In this document: positions 24,405 to 25,194 of the stretch, piece by piece | Position numbering within the stretch: the stretch's first letter is position 1 | How the letters are laid out: every line of letters starts with the position of its first letter | Source of the DNA: Streptomyces sp. MMG1533 | Lineage (GTDB): Bacteria > Actinomycetota > Actinomycetes > Streptomycetales > Streptomycetaceae | Direction of reading: 5' to 3' | Assembly: GCF_001279775.1 (NCBI RefSeq) | Contig: NZ_LGDG01000004.1 | Span: forward strand, 1 to 25,194 | DNA length: 25,194 nt | The notes under the pieces: generated by a model | Told to the model about the DNA's origin: nothing | The model's database searches: none | The model's input: the letters and a program-made list of their open reading frames with translations, nothing else | Made by a program: the position numbers and the translations under genes

Positions 24405-25100
24405 ATGACTATCCGGGTGGTCGTCGTGGACGACCAGGACATGGTGCGTTCGGGGTTCGCGGCGTTGCTGTCGGCGCAGAGCGACATCGACGTCGTGGGA
24501 GAGGCGCCCAACGGCCGGCTCGGTATCGAGGTCAGCCGCAGCACACATCCCGACGTGGTGCTGATGGACGTACGGATGCCGGAGCTGGACGGACTGGAGG
24601 CGGCACGGCAGCTGCTCGATCCGCCGCCCGGTGTGGTACACCGGCCCAAGGTACTCATGCTGACCACTTTCGACATCGACGACTACGTCTACGAGGCCCT
24701 GCACGCCGGGGCCAGCGGCTTCCTCCTCAAGAACGCCCCGGTCGCCGAACTCGTGCAGGCAGTACGGGTGATCGCCGCCGGTGAGGCGCTGCTCGCCCCG
24801 TCCATCACCCGACGCCTCATCGAGGACGTGGCCCGGCGCCGCCCCGTCCCGCGCCGGGACACGCACGTGCGGCTGAACGGCCTCACGCCCCGGGAGACGG
24901 AGGTTCTGCTGCTGGTCGCACAGGGCCTGTCGAACGCGGAGATCGCGGCGAGGCTGGTGGTGGCCCAGCAGACCGTCAAGACCCATATAACCCGGCTTCT
25001 CACCAAGCTCGGTGCCCGCGACCGGACGCAACTGGTCGTCATGGCCTACGAGTCGGGGCTGGTCGCCCCGGGGATGTCCCACCCGGTCCCGGGCACCTAG
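24405..25100 (+). CDS. NarL/FixJ-family response regulator
   Basis: DNA-binding response regulator, 231 residues. The receiver domain (residues 1-120) has acidic residues in VVVVDDQDMVRSG, phosphoacceptor D55 in VVLMDVRMPELDG, and the conserved Lys in GFLLKNAP. The C-terminal LuxR-type helix-turn-helix is clear: LTPRETEVLLLVAQGLSNAEIA followed by VVAQQTVKTHITRLLTKLG. The ATG at 24405 is preferred over the one at 24399 because AGGAG at 24392 is then at normal spacing. It should be phosphorylated by the kinase upstream. Its stop TAG at 25098-25100 coincides with a TA that could be the target of the insertion element that follows. Confidence 0.93.
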   Translation: MTIRVVVVDDQDMVRSGFAALLSAQSDIDVVGEAPNGRLGIEVSRSTHPDVVLMDVRMPELDGLEAARQLLDPPPGVVHRPKVLMLTTFDIDDYVYEALHAGASGFLLKNAPVAELVQAVRVIAAGEALLAPSITRRLIEDVARRRPVPRRDTHVRLNGLTPRETEVLLLVAQGLSNAEIAARLVVAQQTVKTHITRLLTKLGARDRTQLVVMAYESGLVAPGMSHPVPGT

Positions 25101-25143
25101 TCTTCTGAGTCAAGAATTCCATTCAGATGTGTAGGCTTGCTCC

Positions 25144-25194
25144 ATGGCACGGACGGGGCGGCCGAAGGCCGAGTTGACGCTGTCGGACGAAGAA
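25144..25194 (+). mobile_element. 5' start of IS630-family transposase (partial)
   Basis: The last 51 bases encode ARTGRPKAELTLSDEE after an ATG at 25144, the typical N-terminus of IS630-type transposases in actinomycetes. The remainder lies outside the window. The preceding 43 bp (25101-25143) are less GC-rich than the surroundings and should hold the element's left inverted repeat. IS630 elements insert at TA, and a TA lies at 25098-25099. Confidence 0.7.

Noticed and set aside
1..25194. CRISPR arrays, tRNA or rRNA genes, toxin-antitoxin or phage-defence modules, and biosynthetic enzymes
   Set aside because: Looked for regularly spaced repeats, tRNA-like cloverleaf sequence and recognisable defence or polyketide/peptide-synthase motifs; none seen.

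Overview
The window looks like chromosomal DNA of a Streptomyces or a close actinomycete relative. It is very GC-rich with G/C in most third codon positions. It carries GTG starts with purine-rich ribosome binding sites, Tat-type signal peptides, LacI regulators with AACCGGTT-core operators, an ABC sugar importer without its own ATPase, and the start of an IS630-type transposase. This is inferred from composition and protein style; no species is claimed.

Positions 1-19060 form a carbohydrate-utilisation locus. On the minus strand lie a LacI repressor (LacI-1, running off the left edge) and a separate unit of substrate-binding lipoprotein, two permeases and a GH31 glycosidase. A divergent promoter region (7259-7794) separates this importer unit from a plus-strand run: GH51 arabinofuranosidase, exported beta-helix (GH28-like) protein, exported alginate-lyase-fold protein, a larger second GH51 enzyme, a second LacI regulator (LacI-2) and a cytoplasmic GH43-type enzyme. 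A convergent exported GH43 enzyme with a CBM42 (AbfB) domain follows at 17512-18897. The inferred pathway is: Tat-exported enzymes trim an arabinofuranose-decorated, probably uronate-containing plant polysaccharide outside the cell; the importer takes up oligosaccharides; cytoplasmic GH51, GH43 and GH31 enzymes finish the job; the LacI proteins sense the products.

Six operator-like sites fall into two variants. CGAACCGGTTCG occurs at LacI-1 (two sites), at an orphan promoter near 1.3 kb and upstream of the GH43-CBM42 gene. GAAACCGGTTG occurs twice in the importer/GH51 divergent region. This suggests two regulators with related but distinct sites.

Positions 19060-25194 are less coherent: a lipoprotein NodB-type polysaccharide deacetylase, a NarL-type two-component pair split by 544 bp, long gene-poor stretches with gene debris, and an IS630-type transposase start at the right edge. 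The best debris is a GH27-like remnant (17180-17485), a degenerate beta-propeller remnant (about 21870-22340) and a weaker possible GH2-tail fragment (3665-3967). I did not see a defence system, CRISPR array, RNA gene or biosynthetic cluster. The most unusual content is the arabinose/uronate polysaccharide locus, its dual operator code, and the orphan promoter-operator and gene fossils around it.
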